From: Sulfurospirillum cavolei
GTDB taxonomy: Bacteria; Campylobacterota; Campylobacteria; Campylobacterales; Sulfurospirillaceae
Direction: 5' to 3'
NCBI RefSeq assembly: GCF_001548055.1
Contig: NZ_AP014724.1
Coordinates: forward strand, 868,001 to 932,000
DNA length: 64,000 nt
Positions 1-8,566 of the stretch are shown here, piece by piece. A program made the translations under genes and the position numbers. Under the pieces are notes generated by a model. The model was not told the DNA's origin, searched no databases, and saw only the letters and a program-made list of their open reading frames with translations. Within the stretch, counting starts at the first letter, position 1. Every line of letters starts with the position of its first letter.

Positions 1-336
1 TAAAAGCGCGTAAATATTGACACTCTCTCCGTATTCTTCAACATTGGCAAACTTTTTGGTGGCACTTTTATACAGCTTGATTCCGATGGACGTTTCATCG
101 TCGTAGCCGACCGTAATCGCGTAAAATTTATACGATCCGAATGAAATATCGACGATCGTCGTTTTAAAGCCGTAGGTCATGCTAGCATACGTCCCGGCGA
201 TGTCGAAGATTTTTTTATGGTTGACCTCACCAAGAAGGTATTGCGCTTCTTGGTTAAGGGAGATAATTTTGCCGTTGGTATCGAATACGATAAAAGGATT
301 GTAGTCGTGCTCAATCCACGCTTCAGCGAACGTCAT
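1..336 (-). CDS. PAS-like signalling protein, N-terminal 112 codons (runs off the left edge)
   Basis: The minus-strand reading frame starts with ATG at 336 and stays open to base 1 without a stop. It begins MTFAEAWIEHDYNPFIVFDT and continues with NGKIISLNQEAQYLLGEV, a typical PAS-domain pattern of beta strands and a N-x-E-A helix. No signal peptide or membrane segment is visible, so it should be cytoplasmic. It starts 2 bp after the rpoD stop and is probably cotranscribed with rpoD. A sensor histidine kinase or other PAS-containing regulator is likely, but the output domain lies outside the window. Confidence 0.65.
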   Translation of the reverse strand, partial: MTFAEAWIEHDYNPFIVFDTNGKIISLNQEAQYLLGEVNHKKIFDIAGTYASMTYGFKTTIVDISFGSYKFYAITVGYDDETSIGIKLYKSATKKFANVEEYGESVNIYALL

Positions 337-338
337 TG

Positions 339-2192
339 TTAGCTCTCGATATAGTTTTTAAGTTTACGTCCCACTTTCGGGTGTTTGAGCTTTTTGATCG
401 CCGAACTTTCGATCTGGCGAACGCGTTCACGTGTCACATTGAGCTCTTTCCCGATCTCTTCAAGCGTTCGATCGCTCTCGTCGTGCATCAAACCAAAACG
501 CATACGAATGACCGCTTTTTCACGGTCGTTGAGTTGATCAAGGACTTCATCGATCTGATCTTTAAGATCGGATTTTAAGATATGATCGATCGGTGCGATG
601 GAGTTTTTATCTTCCACGAAATCGCCGAATTTACCGTCGTCTTCATTACCGATAGGCGCTTCAAGCGAGATAGGCTCTTTGGTGATTTTAATGACGTTTT
701 TGACTTTATCGGCACTCAAACCAACCTCTTGTGCGATCGTCTCGATGTCAGGCTCTTTTCCCTCTTCTTGAAGGTGCTTACGAATAATCTTGTTGATACG
801 GTTGATCGTCTCGATCATGTGGATCGGAATACGAATCGTACGCGCTTGATCGGCGATGGCACGAGAGATCGCTTGTCTGATCCACCATGTCGCATAGGTT
901 GAAAATTTGTAGCCTTTTTTGTACTCAAATTTATCAACCGCTTTCATCAAACCGATGTTTCCCTCTTGAATCAAATCCAAGAACGGTAAACCGCGGTTGG
1001 TGTAACGTTTGGCGATGGAAACAACCAGACGAAGGTTACTTTTTGCCATACGCGTTTTAGACTCGTCGGCGATGCGTTTACCGCGTTTGATTTGCTCTAA
1101 AATCTCTTTGAGGGTTTCCGGTTCCAAATCAAAACCTTGTTTGCTGGCTTCTTTGGTTTGGAACAGCTTCTTAATTTCCATATACGTCGAAACCATCGTC
1201 GCTTCGGGAACCATCGTCGTGATGTCTTCTTTGTTCAAATCGACGATGTTTTTAAGAAGCTTCATATGGTTTTCTTTGAGTGCGTCGTTAAAAAGCGGCA
1301 AACGGTACTCAAGGCGTTTGAGTTCTTTATCGAATTCAAAATCGCTTTTAAGCGCAGTTTCCATCGATTTTACCAGCTCGTTAATCAGCTTACTGGTCGG
1401 TCCTAAGTCCATCAACGCTTCTTTGAGCAATTTTTTCTTATACGCAAGCCCTAAATCGTAGTTCATACGCTCTTCGGCATCCAACTCTTCTTCGGGCGGC
1501 TTAGAGAAACTTTTCAACCAATCTTTTTTGGCTTTTTCCAAGGCTTTAAAGCTTTCGATTACTTTTTCGGTACGCGTGTTGTCTTTTTTAGAAAACGTAC
1601 GTTTTTCTTCGCCGTCCTCGTCGTATTCTTCGCCTTCATCATCGCTATCGTCGTCGCTATCGTCGTCGTCTTCAAATGTTTTAAAAAGCTCTTTAACGCG
1701 TCGTTCGCGGTTGATAAGGGCTTCTTTATAGTCCAAAATAAAGTCGATGAGGTACGGAACGGAACAAAATGCGTCGATGATAATATCTTCGCCGAATTCG
1801 ATTTTTTTGCTGATCTCAATCTCTTCGTCTTTGGTCAAAAGTGAAATTTGTCCCATTTCGCGAAGGTACATTCGAACGGGGCTATCGCTTCTTGACCATT
1901 CCAAAAGCTCTTTTTCGCTGGCAAGATCAAACTCTTCTTCAAGGGCTTCGTCTTGGAGTTTTTGACGCTCTTCTTCACGTTTTTTGGCTTCTTCTTTGTT
2001 TCGAAGTTTGGCAATTTCCGCGGATGAAATAAGCGAAACTTTGTACTTTTCGAGCAATGCCATTAATTTTTTTACGTTTGCCGGAGTCGGGGGTTTGGTA
2101 AAAAGTTCCATGACGTTTTCATACGTTACGTATGATTTTTCATGTTCGACAAAAAGTTCTTCCAACTCGGTGTAAAGTTCTTTTGAAGCCAT
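339..2192 (-). CDS. rpoD: RNA polymerase primary sigma factor RpoD (sigma-70)
   Basis: 617 residues. Region 1.2 begins near residue 104 ([11 protein letters not shown]). The spacer carries a very acidic D/E run at about 174-197. Region 2 covers about 384-450 with [19 protein letters not shown] and [12 protein letters not shown], which bind core polymerase and the -10 element. Region 3 follows, and region 4 ends with the -35-binding helix-turn-helix at about 573-597 ([12 protein letters not shown]). ATG at 2192 has AAGGAGAG upstream. It is divergent from flgF. The family assignment is certain; the acidic spacer is longer and more charged than in E. coli and may influence core binding (inference). 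Confidence 0.97.
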   Translation of the reverse strand: MASKELYTELEELFVEHEKSYVTYENVMELFTKPPTPANVKKLMALLEKYKVSLISSAEIAKLRNKEEAKKREEERQKLQDEALEEEFDLASEKELLEWSRSDSPVRMYLREMGQISLLTKDEEIEISKKIEFGEDIIIDAFCSVPYLIDFILDYKEALINRERRVKELFKTFEDDDDSDDDSDDEGEEYDEDGEEKRTFSKKDNTRTEKVIESFKALEKAKKDWLKSFSKPPEEELDAEERMNYDLGLAYKKKLLKEALMDLGPTSKLINELVKSMETALKSDFEFDKELKRLEYRLPLFNDALKENHMKLLKNIVDLNKEDITTMVPEATMVSTYMEIKKLFQTKEASKQGFDLEPETLKEILEQIKRGKRIADESKTRMAKSNLRLVVSIAKRYTNRGLPFLDLIQEGNIGLMKAVDKFEYKKGYKFSTYATWWIRQAISRAIADQARTIRIPIHMIETINRINKIIRKHLQEEGKEPDIETIAQEVGLSADKVKNVIKITKEPISLEAPIGNEDDGKFGDFVEDKNSIAPIDHILKSDLKDQIDEVLDQLNDREKAVIRMRFGLMHDESDRTLEEIGKELNVTRERVRQIESSAIKKLKHPKVGRKLKNYIES

Positions 2193-2263
2193 AGGGTAAC
2201 TCTCCTTAAGAGTGTGGGTGTAGGAGTTTGATTTTTCTTTAAAATTCTCATAAAAAGATGTGG

Positions 2264-2269
2264 ATTATA
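2264..2269 (-). promoter_or_regulatory. Probable -10 box of rpoD
   Basis: On the minus strand TATAAT lies 72 bp upstream of the rpoD start, preceded by an A/T-rich tract. No clear -35 hexamer is seen, which is usual for sigma-70 promoters of Campylobacterota. Confidence 0.45.
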
Positions 2270-2314
2270 CCGAGTTTTTTTTTAAACGGCGTTAAAAAAT
2301 AATTGGGACAAAGA

Positions 2315-2330
2315 TGGAACGGGAGTTGCT
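2315..2330 (+). promoter_or_regulatory. Sigma-54 (RpoN) promoter of flgF-flgG
   Basis: TGGAAC-GGGAG-TTGCT matches the sigma-54 consensus TGGCAC-N5-TTGCW at -24/-12, with the GG and GC dinucleotides correctly spaced. It lies 38 bp upstream of the flgF start. In Campylobacter and Helicobacter, rod and hook genes are controlled by RpoN and the FlgSR system, so position and gene content agree. Confidence 0.8.
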
Positions 2331-2368
2331 TTAGTGTCTCAACGAATGAAAAAAGCGAGACATAAAGT

Positions 2369-3172
2369 ATGCAAAACGGCTATTACAGCGTTACCGGAGC
2401 GATGGTTACCCAGTTTAACAAACTCGACGTCATCTCCAATAATCTTGCCAATCTGAATACGCCCGCATTTAAAAGAGACGATGTCGTTATCGGTGATTTT
2501 AAACGTATTTTTCAAGAATTTCAAGAAGAGATGCCCTTAAAAGACAATACGAAAGAGGCGAGTAAATTTATGAACGCAACGATCGATCGCGTGCCTCAAA
2601 TTGTTGAAGGATACGTCAAGTACGAGCAAGGCGGCATCAAAAATACCGGCAATTCGCTTGATCTTGCGCTAAAACGCAATGACATTTTTTTCATGGTCGA
2701 AACGCCGCAGGGCATTCGCTTAACGCAAAACGGTGCATTTACGCTAAATAACGAAGGAACCTTGGTCACGAAAGAAGGCTTTCCCGTACTTCCGTCAACC
2801 TATTTTCAAAATCGTCAATACGTTACGCTTCCCGACGACGGTGAACTTCGCGTCGATAAAAGCGGCAATTTGTACAACCGAGAAGATGAGATCGGACGTC
2901 TTTATATCGTCCAAAGCGATGATGTTAAATCGCTTTTAAAAGAGGGTGCAAACCTTTTCAAGTTTAAAAGTACCGACGAATTGACCGAACTGGATACGGG
3001 CGAGCTTGTGGCGCAAGGTTTTTTGGAAACGAGCAATATTAACCCCGTATACGAGATGACGAATTTGATCGAAGCCAATCGTATGGTCGAGATGTATCAA
3101 AAAGTGATGAAATCGCATATGAACGACCTCAATTCCGAAGCCATTAGTAAATTGGCTTCGACTAAAGCTTAA
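2369..3172 (+). CDS. flgF: Flagellar basal-body rod protein FlgF/FlgG2
   Basis: 267 residues of the rod/hook axial family. The N-terminal coiled-coil segment contains KLDVISNNLANLNTPAFKR, the flagellar rod signature. The C-terminus (LIEANRMVEMYQKVMKSHMN) is the matching helix that packs in the axial structure. It precedes flgG by 16 bp behind a sigma-54 promoter. FlgF forms part of the proximal rod exported through the flagellar type III system. Which of the two Campylobacterota FlgG-like paralogues it is (FlgF or FlgG2) is inferred from gene order and divergence from the next gene. Confidence 0.88.
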   Translation: MQNGYYSVTGAMVTQFNKLDVISNNLANLNTPAFKRDDVVIGDFKRIFQEFQEEMPLKDNTKEASKFMNATIDRVPQIVEGYVKYEQGGIKNTGNSLDLALKRNDIFFMVETPQGIRLTQNGAFTLNNEGTLVTKEGFPVLPSTYFQNRQYVTLPDDGELRVDKSGNLYNREDEIGRLYIVQSDDVKSLLKEGANLFKFKSTDELTELDTGELVAQGFLETSNINPVYEMTNLIEANRMVEMYQKVMKSHMNDLNSEAISKLASTKA

Positions 3173-3188
3173 TTTTAAAGGATAGCCT

Positions 3189-3977
3189 ATGATGCGCTCT
3201 TTGTATACCGCAGCAACCGGTATGATCGCACAACAAACACAAATCGACACGACGTCTAACAATATTTCAAACGTCAATACGATCGGATATAAAAAACAAC
3301 GTGCCGAGTTTGCGGATTTGATGTATCAAACCATGACGTATGCGGGTACGTCCACCAGCGGAACGTCTGTTTCTCCTACCGGTATCGAAGTGGGTTTGGG
3401 AACGCGTCCGACGGCGATTGCGAAACAGTTTACGCAGGGCAATTTTAAGGAGACCGGCGGTTCTTTGGACTTAGCAATTACGGGTAACGGCTTTTTTCAA
3501 ATTCAATTACCCGACGGCACGACGGCATATACGCGTAACGGCTCGTTTAAACTCGACGCAGACGGTAACGTTATCAATAGCGACGGTTATAAACTTTTGC
3601 CCGAATTGGTGATTCCAGAAGATGCAACCCAAATTACGATCGGTGTAGACGGTATGGTTTCCGTACTTCAGGCGGGACAAACGGCAACGACGCAAATCGG
3701 GCAATTGGAATTGGCAAACTTCATTAATCCCGCAGGTCTTCACTCCTTAGGCGATAATAACTACGTCAATACCACCGCTTCGGGCGATCCGATCGTGAGC
3801 ACGCCCGGCCTCAACGGTCTTGGGCAGACACGACAGCAATTTGTCGAGATGAGTAACGTGCAGTTGGTTGACGAGATGACCGATTTGATTACGGGGCAAC
3901 GTGCGTATGAGGCAAACTCCAAAGCGATTACAACGAGCGATCAAATGCTCAAAATCGTCAACGACCTTAAGGCATAA
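3189..3977 (+). CDS. flgG: Flagellar distal rod protein FlgG
   Basis: 262 residues, the normal FlgG length. It starts MMRSLYTAATGMIAQQTQID and contains TTSNNISNVNTIGYKKQRAE, the classic FlgG N-terminus. The C-terminal helix EMTDLITGQRAYEANSKAI is the conserved end of FlgG/FlgE proteins. AAAGGA precedes the tandem ATG codons. It forms the distal rod that crosses the outer periplasm and is cotranscribed with flgF from the sigma-54 promoter. Confidence 0.95.
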   Translation: MMRSLYTAATGMIAQQTQIDTTSNNISNVNTIGYKKQRAEFADLMYQTMTYAGTSTSGTSVSPTGIEVGLGTRPTAIAKQFTQGNFKETGGSLDLAITGNGFFQIQLPDGTTAYTRNGSFKLDADGNVINSDGYKLLPELVIPEDATQITIGVDGMVSVLQAGQTATTQIGQLELANFINPAGLHSLGDNNYVNTTASGDPIVSTPGLNGLGQTRQQFVEMSNVQLVDEMTDLITGQRAYEANSKAITTSDQMLKIVNDLKA

Positions 3978-3985
3978 ACGCTAAT

Positions 3986-4156
3986 ATGATTTTTTTGCTT
4001 CCGATTGTCATGATTATCGCTTTGATCGTCACGGTGGATTATCTTTATTTCAGCGACGTCAAACCTCACAACGTACCTCCTTCCAAAGAGGTACGTCAAA
4101 CGTTGCACGATTCCAACGTCTCCAAAAACTATTTGGATCGATACATTCAAAAATAG
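3986..4156 (+). CDS. Small single-pass membrane protein, 56 aa, unknown
   Basis: ATG at 3986 opens a 56-codon frame starting 8 bp after the flgG stop. The first about 18 residues (MIFLLPIVMIIALIVTVD) form one membrane segment, followed by a charged tail ending NYLDRYIQK. The tight spacing suggests it belongs to the flgFG transcript, so a flagellar or envelope role is possible, but nothing in the sequence names a function. Upstream TAAACGCTAAT is a poor ribosome site, so translation may depend on coupling to flgG. Confidence 0.55.
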   Translation: MIFLLPIVMIIALIVTVDYLYFSDVKPHNVPPSKEVRQTLHDSNVSKNYLDRYIQK

Positions 4157-4203
4157 CGTTTTACATAACGCCGATACTAATCTTTACATGTCAAAGGATT
4201 TGA

Positions 4204-4878
4204 GTGTCTTTTTTTACTATCGTTAAGTTGACGATTCCCGTAATGATGGGCTATATTCCGCTGGGTATGGCGTTTGGGCTTTTACTCGCGAAATTGTTGA
4301 TTCCGTGGTATTACGCTTTTTTTATGAGCGTGTTTATTTTCGCGGGTTCGGGGCAATTTTTGGCCTTAACTTTGTTTGCTTCGCAAGCGACGATTTTGGA
4401 AATCGGCATCGCCACGTTTTTACTTAATCTGCGCCATACTTTTTACGGACTTTCGATGATCTCGGCGTTTAAAGATTTTTCATGGAAAAAACACTACTTG
4501 ATATTCGGGTTAACCGACGAAACGTTTGCCCTTTTAAAAACGAGCGAAGTTGACAAAGACGAACGCGAGCGGGTCTATTTGTGGATTACGTTTTTAAATC
4601 AATGCTATTGGATTATCGGAAGCGTTGCGGGTGCGGTGCTCGGCAATATCGTACCGTTTAATTACCAAGGCATCGAGTTTTCGCTGACGGCTCTTTTTGT
4701 CGTGCTTTCCATCGAGCTGTATAAGAAAAACAGGCTTCATAAACCGTTTTTTGTGGCACTGATTATCGGGCTTTTCGGCATGGTTTTCTTTCCGCCGCAA
4801 AAAATGTTGATTTTGTCGCTCTGTTTAGCGGCGTTTGTTTTGATCGTTTTTAAGAGGAGTATGGAAAGTGGAAAGTAG
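4204..4878 (+). CDS. azlC: Branched-chain amino acid exporter large subunit AzlC
   Basis: 224 residues and strongly hydrophobic, with about six membrane helices. The family signature region PVMMGYIPLGMAFGLLL sits at the N-terminus, and FIFAGSGQFLAL and LLNLRHTFYGLSM are typical AzlC motifs. The start is GTG at 4204, preceded by AAAGGA that is itself the right edge of an ACATGT palindrome at 4184. It overlaps azlD by 11 bp. AzlC and AzlD together form an inner-membrane exporter of branched-chain amino acids or analogues. Confidence 0.92.
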   Translation: MSFFTIVKLTIPVMMGYIPLGMAFGLLLAKLLIPWYYAFFMSVFIFAGSGQFLALTLFASQATILEIGIATFLLNLRHTFYGLSMISAFKDFSWKKHYLIFGLTDETFALLKTSEVDKDERERVYLWITFLNQCYWIIGSVAGAVLGNIVPFNYQGIEFSLTALFVVLSIELYKKNRLHKPFFVALIIGLFGMVFFPPQKMLILSLCLAAFVLIVFKRSMESGK

Positions 4879-5191
4879 CTATCTTATCGGAAGTATCGTT
4901 GTCGCGACGCTTGCGACGTATGCGACGCGCATCATTCCGTTTTTGGTGTTTCGCAACCGCGAACCTTCGCCGCTGATTAAGTATATCGAACTTACGATGC
5001 CCGTAATGATTATGGTCATTTTGGTTTTTTATGCCCTTAAAGACGTGAAGTGGGAAAGCTATCCTTACGGGTTGGCGGAGATCATCGGCGTAGGCATTGC
5101 GATTTTCTTACATGTCAGGTTTAAAAATGCGCTTCTAAGCATTTTTGTCGCAACGCTTGCGTATATGATTTTAATTCAAAACGTTTTTTAA
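4868..5191 (+). CDS. azlD: Branched-chain amino acid exporter small subunit AzlD
   Basis: 107 residues with about four membrane helices. ATRIIPFLVFR near the N-terminus and the central PVMIMVILVFYALKDV are typical of AzlD. The start is GTG at 4868, inside the end of azlC, so translation is probably coupled. A TTACATGTCA palindrome lies inside the gene at 5108. Confidence 0.9.
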   Translation: MESSYLIGSIVVATLATYATRIIPFLVFRNREPSPLIKYIELTMPVMIMVILVFYALKDVKWESYPYGLAEIIGVGIAIFLHVRFKNALLSIFVATLAYMILIQNVF

Positions 5192-5198
5192 ACACGTC

Positions 5199-5237
5199 GA
5201 ATTTGCGACATTGCGTATGACGCTCTCTCGCAAATTC
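5199..5237. terminator. Convergent hairpin between azlD and the PhnA/YjdM-like gene
   Basis: GAATTTGCGA (5199-5208) and TCGCAAATTC (5228-5237) form a perfect 10-bp inverted repeat with a 19-nt loop in the 55-bp gap between two convergent genes. No long T-run follows, so it may slow rather than strictly terminate transcription. Confidence 0.5.
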
Positions 5238-5246
5238 TCTTTAGAT

Positions 5247-5588
5247 TTAGGCTTTTTTTACAAACTCCGACTTTAATCCCATCGCTCCGATACCCTCGAT
5301 TTTACAATCGATATTGTGATCGCTCTCAAAATTCAGTCGAATATTTTTGACTTTCGTACCGCCTTTAATGACTGCCGAAGAGCCTTTAAGTTTGAGGTCT
5401 TTGATGACCGTGACGGTATCGCCGTCGTGTAAGATCGTTCCGTGAGCATCTTTGACGACTTTGCTCGATGCTTCGTCGGAAGCGGCATTGTTAGACCACT
5501 CGTAGGCACATTCGGGACAAATGATCGTATCGGCGTCTTCGTACGTGTATTCACAGTTGCATTTTGGACACGGAGGCAGTTGACTCAT
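5247..5588 (-). CDS. yjdM: PhnA/YjdM family zinc-ribbon protein
   Basis: 113 residues. The N-terminal zinc ribbon (CPKC at 7-10, then CPEC) is followed by the PhnA C-terminal domain with [21 protein letters not shown] and ending KSEFVKKA, as in E. coli YjdM. The historical name 'alkylphosphonate uptake' is misleading: the family is small and cytoplasmic and its role is not settled. It converges on azlD. Family identity is clear, function is not. Confidence 0.88.
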   Translation of the reverse strand: MSQLPPCPKCNCEYTYEDADTIICPECAYEWSNNAASDEASSKVVKDAHGTILHDGDTVTVIKDLKLKGSSAVIKGGTKVKNIRLNFESDHNIDCKIEGIGAMGLKSEFVKKA

Positions 5589-5626
5589 TTCAAGACCTTT
5601 TTCTTTTTAGTATGGCATAGCTTCGC

Positions 5627-6109
5627 TTAGAGATCTTTAAGCGGCGGAACTCTGCGGTCTCGGTCGTAACGTTTCATCTTCTCTTCGTAGGCATTGATGG
5701 CATCGACCATATCGTGTGCGAATTTCGTATCGATGATAAACTCTTTTTGATTGATATGCAAGGGTTGCATACCTTTTTGTTCCGCGGCGTACATCAACGC
5801 ATCTTTGATCGTTTCGGCATGATTATCCGTGAGGCGTCTTAAGTCGTGTCCCAATCCCGTCACCCACAAATCCATAAATAAAACGCGAAACGGCAACAAT
5901 TTTCCCGAACTGTTTTCGATCAATTTTCCGTTTTCTTGCGTATACGTGTAAAACAAAATGGCATCTTTTTTCGTATCGTAAACGCTGATTTCACCCGCTT
6001 GCAACAGGTTCACGGAAGTGTTGAAGGACGCGGGATTGACTTCTTTGGAAGCACAGCCGCTTAAAAGAAACGCCAACGTAGTGACGCATAAAAGCAAAAG
6101 ACGACGCAT
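5627..6109 (-). CDS. Putative lipoprotein, 160 aa, unknown
   Basis: The N-terminus MRRLLLLCVTTLAFLLSGCA is a signal peptide ending in a lipobox (LSGC) with the lipidated Cys at about 19. The mature part of about 140 residues is hydrophilic and contains FVIxD-like stretches without a recognised motif; its C-terminus is basic and ends RRVPPLKDL. It should be anchored in the inner or outer membrane. It is divergent from the SHP cytochrome operon, with a perfect TTACATGTAA at 6119 in the gap. I do not recognise the family. Confidence 0.7.
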   Translation of the reverse strand: MRRLLLLCVTTLAFLLSGCASKEVNPASFNTSVNLLQAGEISVYDTKKDAILFYTYTQENGKLIENSSGKLLPFRVLFMDLWVTGLGHDLRRLTDNHAETIKDALMYAAEQKGMQPLHINQKEFIIDTKFAHDMVDAINAYEEKMKRYDRDRRVPPLKDL

Positions 6110-6205
6110 AGAAACTCCTTACATGTAAAGAAAGTGTCAAGAAAAAGTCAATACGAAATTGACACCGTTATTTTAACATTTCAATATAAAAACCGAGGAG
6201 TTGTA

Positions 6206-6622
6206 ATGAAAAAAATATTTTTGATGCTATCGTGCAGTGCGGTTATACTGCTTGCGCAGGATTTTAATGCGCCGATGAAAGCTTATATGAATGAGCTTGA
6301 AAAAGAGGCCAAAGCCCAAGATGCTTCTTTTGAGAGGTTTGACGCCAAACGAGGCGAGAGCATTTTTACGAGTCAACATATCGGAAAAAAAGCTCAAGAG
6401 ATGAGTTGTACGACGTGTCACAAGAGTGATTTGAAAGCGACGGGACTCAATGTCAATACCAATAAAACCATCGCTCCTTTAGCTCCTTCAGCCAATGCGC
6501 AAAGGCTCACCGACGTTGAAGAAGTGCAAAAATGGTTGCGTCGCAATTTTAACGACGTTTACAATCGTGAGGGAAGCGCGCTTGAAAAAGGCGACGTTTT
6601 AACCTATTTGATCAACCAATAA
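6206..6622 (+). CDS. shp: SHP-type monohaem cytochrome c (DUF1924)
   Basis: ATG at 6206 is chosen over an upstream in-frame codon because GAGGAG lies 5-10 bp before it and a signal peptide follows (MKKIFLMLSCSAVILLAQ). The 138-residue protein has one haem site CTTCH at 68-72. FDAKRGESIF and the C-terminal RRNFNDVYNREGSALEKGDV match the DUF1924/SHP (Sphaeroides haem protein) family. SHP is a periplasmic high-spin cytochrome reported to bind oxygen or nitric oxide. The next two genes encode its usual partners, dihaem cytochrome DHC and a cytochrome b. Confidence 0.88.
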   Translation: MKKIFLMLSCSAVILLAQDFNAPMKAYMNELEKEAKAQDASFERFDAKRGESIFTSQHIGKKAQEMSCTTCHKSDLKATGLNVNTNKTIAPLAPSANAQRLTDVEEVQKWLRRNFNDVYNREGSALEKGDVLTYLINQ

Positions 6623-6631
6623 GGAAAAACG

Positions 6632-7087
6632 ATGAAACGAATTATTTTAAGTTGTTTGGTTTTAGCCTCAATGTCGTGGGCAAAAAACGTTCCTGCGGCA
6701 ACCGATGCGTTGTACCAAAAAGAGTGTGCGAGTTGTCATTTCGGGTATCAACCCGCACTTTTAAACGCGAGCGGTTGGCAAAAGGTGATGGGAAGTTTGA
6801 AAGACCACTTTGGAACCGATGCGTCGCTCTCCCAAAAAGAGCACGATGCTATTGTAACGTACGTGACACAAAACGCGGGAAATAGTAAACTAACGCAAGG
6901 CAATACGACGATGCGCATTTCGCAATCGCCGTATTTTATCAAAGAACACCGACGCATTCCAGAACGTCTTATCGACCAACCGGAAGTCAAATCGCTCAGT
7001 CAATGCGCGGCGTGTCATACCAAGGCCGAACAGGGCGATTATAGCGAGCGTACTATCGTGATACCCAATTACGGGAGATGGGAATGA
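6632..7087 (+). CDS. Dihaem cytochrome c (DHC family)
   Basis: 151 residues with a signal peptide (MKRIILSCLVLASMSWA). Two haem motifs are visible, CASCH at 32-36 and CAACH at 125-129. The stretch PALLNASGWQKVMGSLKDHF between them is the DHC family core. DHC is the electron donor to SHP in Rhodobacter and Shewanella. It overlaps the next gene by 4 bp. The same core sequence recurs in the C-terminus of the next protein, so the operon carries two DHC domains. Confidence 0.9.
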   Translation: MKRIILSCLVLASMSWAKNVPAATDALYQKECASCHFGYQPALLNASGWQKVMGSLKDHFGTDASLSQKEHDAIVTYVTQNAGNSKLTQGNTTMRISQSPYFIKEHRRIPERLIDQPEVKSLSQCAACHTKAEQGDYSERTIVIPNYGRWE

Positions 7088-8184
7088 AAAAAATACTTGT
7101 TTGGAGCCTCTACACAAGGGTGTTTCATCTTTTGGCAATGGTGTTGATGTTGGGCGTATACCTCAGTAGCGACGAAGATCGGCGGCTTTCCATTCATGCC
7201 TCTTTAGGCTATGCGATCGGCGTGCTTTTTTTGGGTCGTATCGTGTGGGGATTTTTGGATATTCCCTACTCGAAATTTAAAGATTTTAGTTTCAAAATCG
7301 CCGATTTAAAAACGTACATGTTAAGCGTTTTCGGCGCGAAAAAAAGCTATATCGGCCACAATCCGGCATCCAGTTATGCAATTGTCGGGATGATGGTGCT
7401 TCTATTTTTGAGTATTGTTACCGGTGCTTTGGCGTACGGCGCGCAAGAGGGGATGGGCATCGCCTCCTTTTTGAATCACACGTGGTTTGCGAAGATGAAA
7501 CTCTTTAAAGAAGTGCATGAATTTTTTGCCAACGCGTTGATGTTTCTTATTTTCGCACACATTGCCGGAGCCTTATTGGATAGATTGCTTCATTCCAAAC
7601 TGATTTTACGCTCTATGGTGGACGGCTATAAAGAGGGAGAGGGGCAAAGCGTTCAGCTCAGTCTCTTTCAAAAAGCGTTCGGAGTGTTGTGGTTGGGGGC
7701 GACTGTCGTTGCGCTGATTTATCTTTTAGCCTCGCCCAATGCTTTGCTTTTAGCCGATAACAACCCGAAGGTGGATTATGCCAAAGTCCACCCCGCTTTT
7801 GCGAAAGAGTGCGGCAGCTGTCATATGCTTTATCCGCCGTTTTTATTGCCTAAAACCTCGTGGGACGAGATGATGGCCTCTTTGGACAATCATTTCGGCG
7901 ATGATGCCTCGCTAGAGACCGCAACGATGCAGTCAATTAAAGCCTTTTTAGACGATAACAGTGCCGAACACGCTACCAAAGAAGCCGCCGTGTATATGCT
8001 CTCGCGTCTCAAAAATGATACAATGCCCAAGAGCATTACGCAAACGTCGTTTTGGAAAAAACGCCACCACGGAATCGAAAAAGTAGCGTCAAGCGACCCT
8101 AAAATCGGTAAAATTTCCAACTGTAAGGCGTGTCATCCGATGATAGAACAAGGCTCGATTAACGACAGGGATATTAAAGGCTAA
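7084..8184 (+). CDS. Cytochrome b561 fused to a C-terminal dihaem cytochrome c domain
   Basis: 366 residues. ATG at 7084 is preferred to ATG 7078 because GGGAG sits 6 bp upstream. Residues 1-170 form a four-helix b561-type membrane domain (RVFHLLAMVLMLGVYL, SIHASLGYAIGVLFLGRIVW, His in the helices). A fifth membrane helix lies at about 198-218. The periplasmic tail carries CGSCH at 243-247 and CKACH at 347-351 in a DHC-like arrangement (PKTSWDEMMASLDNHFGDDA). The protein probably passes electrons from quinol through haem b to its own haem c pair and on to DHC and SHP. A fusion of this kind is less usual than separate genes. Confidence 0.87.
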   Translation: MKKILVWSLYTRVFHLLAMVLMLGVYLSSDEDRRLSIHASLGYAIGVLFLGRIVWGFLDIPYSKFKDFSFKIADLKTYMLSVFGAKKSYIGHNPASSYAIVGMMVLLFLSIVTGALAYGAQEGMGIASFLNHTWFAKMKLFKEVHEFFANALMFLIFAHIAGALLDRLLHSKLILRSMVDGYKEGEGQSVQLSLFQKAFGVLWLGATVVALIYLLASPNALLLADNNPKVDYAKVHPAFAKECGSCHMLYPPFLLPKTSWDEMMASLDNHFGDDASLETATMQSIKAFLDDNSAEHATKEAAVYMLSRLKNDTMPKSITQTSFWKKRHHGIEKVASSDPKIGKISNCKACHPMIEQGSINDRDIKG

Positions 8185-8188
8185 AACG

Positions 8189-8566
8189 ATGAAACGAATC
8201 GTAGCGTTTTTACTGATTATGGTCACTTTAGGTGTTGCCGACGGGCATGAAAAACACCATTTGAGTAAAGATCTGTCTTCTTTGGAACTGAGTCTTGAAC
8301 AACAAAACGACGTTAAAGAGATTGTTAAAGCGTATCGACACGAGCTTAAAGCCTTTCGCGACGAAAAAGAGAGCGTCGAAAAACACAAAGAGAGATTGTT
8401 TCGTGAAAAGCAACTTGACGAGCGCGCTTTAGTTGCTTTGCAAACCTCTTTATCCCAAAAAGCATCGCAAATCGAAACGCGTTTTTTACTGCAAATGCAC
8501 GCTATCCTAACGCCCTCACAGCGTGAAAAATTCGCCCGTAATTTAGACGAGTGGGAGGTCGAATGA
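8189..8566 (+). CDS. Spy/CpxP-like periplasmic protein
   Basis: 125 residues with a signal peptide (MKRIVAFLLIMVTLGVADG) and a His-rich start (HEKHH). The rest is one long charged helical region, ending with an LTxxQ-type motif LTPSQREKF, the hallmark of Spy/CpxP proteins. In Cpx systems such proteins bind the sensor kinase and damp it or act as chaperones. It overlaps the response regulator by 4 bp, which supports a role as accessory sensor for the downstream kinase (inference). Confidence 0.75.
   Translation: MKRIVAFLLIMVTLGVADGHEKHHLSKDLSSLELSLEQQNDVKEIVKAYRHELKAFRDEKESVEKHKERLFREKQLDERALVALQTSLSQKASQIETRFLLQMHAILTPSQREKFARNLDEWEVE

Noticed and set aside
1009-1461. Long plus-strand open frames across rpoD (also 336-578, 582-902, 1137-1406)
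   Set aside because: They are antisense to the strongly conserved rpoD, lack ribosome sites and have no family features.
6134-6205. Upstream in-frame start for the SHP cytochrome
   Set aside because: The extension has no ribosome site and would place 24 residues before a normal signal peptide.
7078-7083. ATG 7078 as start of the cytochrome b561 fusion
   Set aside because: It sits directly on the GGGAG ribosome site that serves ATG 7084.
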